From Tenacibaculum sp. (lineage in GTDB: Bacteria; Bacteroidota; Bacteroidia; Flavobacteriales; Flavobacteriaceae): a stretch of 64,000 bases of DNA. Position 1 is the stretch's first letter. Every line of letters begins with the position of its first letter. The notes under the pieces are model-generated. The model was not told where the DNA came from, ran no database searches, and saw only the letters and a list, made by a program, of their open reading frames with translations. Shown here in pieces: positions 63,001 to 64,000 of this stretch. The stretch is from positions 380,047 to 444,046 of the forward strand of contig JAKVCX010000005.1 in NCBI GenBank assembly GCA_022448525.1, written 5' to 3'. The position numbers and the translations under genes are program-made.

Positions 63001-64000
63001 AAACTTCCAACGTGTTTAATAATTTAACACCTGGTAGTCATACTATTGTAGTTGATTACGGAAGATCATGTACTAGAGACGTTGTAGTAAGTATCTCGGC
63101 AAATCAAGAATTATTAGGTTCTGCATCATTAAATTCAGATACATCTTGTAACGGAGGAAGTGATGGAAGTATTTCGATAACAGCAAATAACTTTGGAACT
63201 TCATATGATTATAGTATCGATGGTGGAGCTACATGGACAACTGGAATTACTGCTAGTTCAGTAGTGGCAGGAGGACTTTCTGTAGGAAGTTATGATGTGA
63301 GCATTCGTACAACTGTTAGTAGTAATACTTGCACAGTTTCATTAGGTTCTGTAACAATTGGTGAACCAACAGTGGTAGTTGCTAGTGGTTCTGTAACAGG
63401 TCAGATAACATGTAATCCAGCCGCTGGTGCTACTATAACTCCAAGTGCTTCTGGAGGAACGGGACCATACACATATCAATTGGATGGAGCGGGAGGATTT
63501 CAATCTGGATCTTTTTCTAATGTTTCAGCAGGAGCACATACAATTATAGCAAGAGATACAAATGGTTGTTTATCAGCAGCATTTAATATTACAGTAAATC
63601 CTTCAACTAATCCAACACATACAGCTTTACCAACAGCATGTTATGATGGAACGAATGGTCAGATAGCAATTACGGCATCAGGAGGATCAGGAAGTGATTA
63701 CAATTTTAGTATTGATAATGGAGCAACATGGCAAGTTCCAAGTCCAACAACAGCAACAAGTTATACGTTTACTGGGTTAGCGCCAGGAACATTCACAGTA
63801 TTAGTTAGAGATGGATTTGGTTGTGTGTCAACTGCTTCAACAGAAACGATTAATACACAATTATTAGGAACAGTTGCAAGTACACCAGTTACGTGTAATG
63901 ATGGAAGTGTTACAGTTACAGCGAGTGGAGGAGATGGAAGTTATGAATATTCTGTTGTACCAACTGGAAACGCTGCATCATTCCAAGCGGGTAATGTATT
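57030..64000 (+). CDS. sprB: Giant SprB-like gliding adhesin with SprB repeats (3' partial)
   Basis: ATG at 57030 opens a frame that stays open to the window edge: at least 2323 codons. Signal peptide MNKKILTLIVFLLGTVLSFS. The first ~430 residues form an N-terminal domain (GLYWAGVFPYDTW, YENSTQSSKNISVFDGFST), then a DUF11-like Ig fold (VSFQNIGTDDAENTVITDRL). From about residue 800 onward are tandem ~80-100-residue SprB repeats of the form CNG..DG.I.V.A.GGTGPYTY...GTYT..IRD..GC. A different, carbohydrate-binding-like module (about 1452-1620) interrupts them. SprB is the mobile adhesin carried around the cell by the gliding motor and exported by the T9SS. The C-terminal sorting domain should lie beyond the window. 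Confidence 0.85.
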   Translation, partial: MNKKILTLIVFLLGTVLSFSQIDGTQKKVLNKVVPESGFKTNAYKEKVDRSLLRKPDVAFTQRLATGGLNVQGNITFVGNNILNRDTDNSPWDFNFYNPNTGNIGSDVTSSITADDAYDSDLVIDFNGFYYFINNGNFFMDYIDIDDVEGIPGNNTTFSSSKSTLNLPNCSRVVYAGLYWAGVFPYDTWEDEGARPGDYRDIKFRLPGGPYQDITADEVIYDNGTPTQRPYVCFKDVTADLQTLSDPNGDYYAANIRATTGWDENYGLGGSAGWVLVVIYENSTQSSKNISVFDGFSTIDGSNSTDISFSGFTTVPSGPVRTQLLTATLEGDTYISGDNLQVQDVSSTYNNISTPTTNPQNNFFNGSITQYDNFVTTRNPDSENTLGFDIDLFNLSNPSNSVIANNQTSLNARFTTGGDVYWPFLIGMAIEIIEPDIQMVKSIDDGAGNDIAGSNVGLGSDLWYNVSFQNIGTDDAENTVITDRLPVNVDLIPADISVPAGVTYTYDPPALANGFRGELEFTIPNSLVEEGGSIHNIRLHVQVVSDCNELRDVCSNVIENQAFARYDGVEGGVSVNNEPSVSGIDACNFGIAGTSNFLVDTSGCSFTQNVSLCGPSVELIPGSGFASYEWTDSSGNIIGTGATQIVTAPGTYTVTKVNPAGVPAACVSSDETFIVSPFGTGTNPIAAFGDNILTCPNNGLELVEIYLCGDSDSREIITGVTAPTTVRWQRLSSSCTPDPDPSCPNQTASCWEDVSTDVNATTRSFSDAGQYRLEVTEPGGCFDRYYFNVFKATINPTIVTDDIICGNAGSITINNVPSGYEYAIVTAGGPTPPDSSYQASNTFSITTAGNYDIYIKNDATSCVYPYPGYPITSTDIDVDVTTSPILCAGDAGNINVQINSSVPSPYTYTISNGGSVVSTFGPTTDTSRDFPVTGAGVYTVQVTTAECSFSEDTSAFTVPPALNISAVVTKDINCNDGIITLSGSGGTPGTGYNFAIWSYTGSGTPISYTNVSDIPSSEFFTGTTYTVPSGQEGTYEFIIIDANNCSQISSAVTVVLEDSLQFTTTVNNPSCSGDTDGSITVNTTTPPGLIGYSLQYSIDGGTTYGASNSFTGLSPNTYTIDVRATKGSFTCDYTVGPIDITNPSSLSGSASLTQTYTCTQNGQITFTAATGGTGPYTYGINGVYATDLVYNNLTEGTYTISIRDTNGCQLNLPDIVIDPLPTEPTFTYNVVYNCDGTGNATITPTDASYTYTVGGITQTSNVFNNLPVGNTTVTVDYGSSCTTDVVIGISPNQEFTGTILGSTNSTCNGSDNGTIEVSASNLTGSTYEVSVDNGTSWSTTGDNPYRIVGLAAGTYDVIIRETSGSIVCDVNLGQVTITEPDLLQVTGTVTTDPSCISGGTATVSVQGSGGIPPYEYSIDNGANWQTSTVFANLAPGTYTVNIRDANSCTECGCSTDPFENGGFEDTSVPVTTFRIVDENQIAGWETTAADNRIEIWRSGFNGVPSSEGNQFAELNANLVSSLYQEFCTREGDIINWSVDHRGRSGVDVAEVRIGGTLSTTTVVETMSDGTSGWGSYSGSYTVPPGQTTTIIAFEAVSTASGSRSIGNFIDNVSMTVNQVGCTPFEIVIPNPPAVTHTAVPTACYDGTNGQIAITANTGSGDYNFSIDNGATWQVPSPTTATSYTFTGLAPGTYTVLVRDGLGCVSTASTETINTQLLGTVASTPVTCNDGSVTVTASGGDGNYEYSVVPTGNATSFQTGNVFAISTSGDYDVTIRDGLTCTYTETITVGSITNPSIVATATQPSCSGDTGSISVNISDGAADYTVTVTSTGTVIPTATSSDVVRNYTGLADGDYDFVVTDANGCISSTASVTIATPNAISSSASLTQDYTCLQNGQITFVGATGGTGPYTYGVNGVYSSNLVYNNLTQGTYVLTVRDSNGCQLNLADIVIDPLPTQPNFTYTVTYNCDGTGNATITPTDPSYTYTLGATTQTSNVFNNLTPGSHTIVVDYGRSCTRDVVVSISANQELLGSASLNSDTSCNGGSDGSISITANNFGTSYDYSIDGGATWTTGITASSVVAGGLSVGSYDVSIRTTVSSNTCTVSLGSVTIGEPTVVVASGSVTGQITCNPAAGATITPSASGGTGPYTYQLDGAGGFQSGSFSNVSAGAHTIIARDTNGCLSAAFNITVNPSTNPTHTALPTACYDGTNGQIAITASGGSGSDYNFSIDNGATWQVPSPTTATSYTFTGLAPGTFTVLVRDGFGCVSTASTETINTQLLGTVASTPVTCNDGSVTVTASGGDGSYEYSVVPTGNAASFQAGNV
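60453..60912 (+). repeat. Adhesin long repeat B, copy 1
   Basis: About 460 bp coding for SprB repeats with GSASLTQTYTCTQNGQITF and YNCDGTGNATITPTD. It recurs 2199 bp downstream as copy 2 with the same order and spacing; no insertion or deletion was noted at the anchor points compared, and many substitutions are synonymous. Confidence 0.85.
61384..61890 (+). other. Carbohydrate-binding-like beta-sandwich module within the adhesin
   Basis: Encodes about residues 1452-1620: NGGFEDTSVPVTTF, GWETTAADNRIEIWRSGF, EGNQFAELNANLVSSLYQ, DHRGRSGVDVAEVRIG and SIGNFIDNVSM. This is the jelly-roll (DUF642/CBM-like) pattern found in many secreted bacterial proteins, and unlike the SprB repeats around it. It accounts for nearly all of the 513-516-bp difference between the two super-repeat copies. 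The ligand is unknown. Confidence 0.75.
61930..62314 (+). repeat. Adhesin long repeat A, copy 1
   Basis: About 385 bp encoding CYDGTNGQIAIT and NGATWQVPSPTTATSYTFTG, then TPVTCNDGSVTVTASGGDG. Recurs at 63613-64000, 1683-1686 bp downstream, nearly identical over long stretches. Confidence 0.85.
62652..63111 (+). repeat. Adhesin long repeat B, copy 2
   Basis: Second copy of the segment at 60453-60912, offset exactly 2199 bp at both ends tested. Encodes SSASLTQDYTCLQNGQITF and YNCDGTGNATITPTDPSYTY. Confidence 0.85.
63613..64000 (+). repeat. Adhesin long repeat A, copy 2 (continues past the window)
   Basis: Second copy of 61930-62314, with one extra codon in the SGGSGSDY segment. More copies may follow beyond the edge. 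Confidence 0.85.

Noticed and set aside
60453..64000. CRISPR or non-coding tandem array
   Set aside because: The repeats are in-frame coding segments hundreds of bases long with no short direct repeats and spacers.

Overview
The window is a stretch of Bacteroidota chromosome, very probably from a gliding marine member of the Flavobacteriaceae; the genus cannot be settled from the sequence alone. Evidence: low-GC DNA, repeated TAnnTTTG -7 promoter boxes with no clear Shine-Dalgarno sequences, type IX secretion (T9SS) sorting domains, PorQ and PorP/SprF proteins, a giant SprB-like adhesin, and family-specific neighbours such as rlmD with DUF6452/DUF6048. No rRNA, tRNA, CRISPR array, insertion sequence or prophage was seen. 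Most of the window is ordinary core genome.

Layout. 1-5.3 kb: the tail of a T9SS cargo protein, a 3-hydroxyacyl-CoA dehydrogenase/oxidoreductase pair, pcm and a 53-residue lipoprotein. 4.5-7.1 kb: a compact three-gene operon (DUF1835 protein, nucleoside phosphorylase, cytosolic periplasmic-binding-protein-like protein). 7.3-13.8 kb: SUI1/YciH, a 2OG-Fe(II) oxygenase, rlmD with two envelope proteins, an ECF sigma factor coupled to a membrane protein, and rocD. 13.8-24.1 kb: an SF1 helicase, the ybaB operon, an S9 peptidase, a cysteine-synthase-family enzyme, a NamZ-like lipoprotein and an FtsX/LolE-type permease. 24.2-29.2 kb: pyrG, rpmH and carB. 29.3-35.4 kb: a MarR-controlled RND efflux operon. 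35.5-43.2 kb: a TonB-type receptor, the pyrR-pyrB-rnz operon and a SulP transporter. 43.2-49.4 kb: the ddl-coaD-M14 peptidase operon and a divergent PASTA-rluD pair. 49.5-52.7 kb: porQ-cmk-GT22 mannosyltransferase. 52.8-64 kb: a gliding/T9SS cluster, sprC-like, sprD-like and sprB-like, with the last gene running off the window.

How the genes fit together. Pyrimidine supply is unusually well represented (carB, pyrB, pyrR, pyrG, cmk, plus a uridine-phosphorylase-family enzyme). Envelope and surface biology dominates the right end: PorQ belongs to T9SS cargo processing, and the divergent cluster encodes a surface adhesin with its likely secretion and anchoring helpers. Genes too short for routine calling and added here are rpmH (26017-26178), a 53-aa lipoprotein (4286-4447) and a possible 40-aa ORF (598-720). 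The giant adhesin frame from 57030 to the window end is open throughout.

No clearly new defence or mobile system was found. The best candidates for something undescribed are the DUF1835/phosphorylase/binding-protein operon, the carbohydrate-binding-like module nested in the adhesin repeats, the hairpin before the pyrR start codon, the CTD-only T9SS mini-protein in the pyr operon, and the eukaryote-like GT22 mannosyltransferase.
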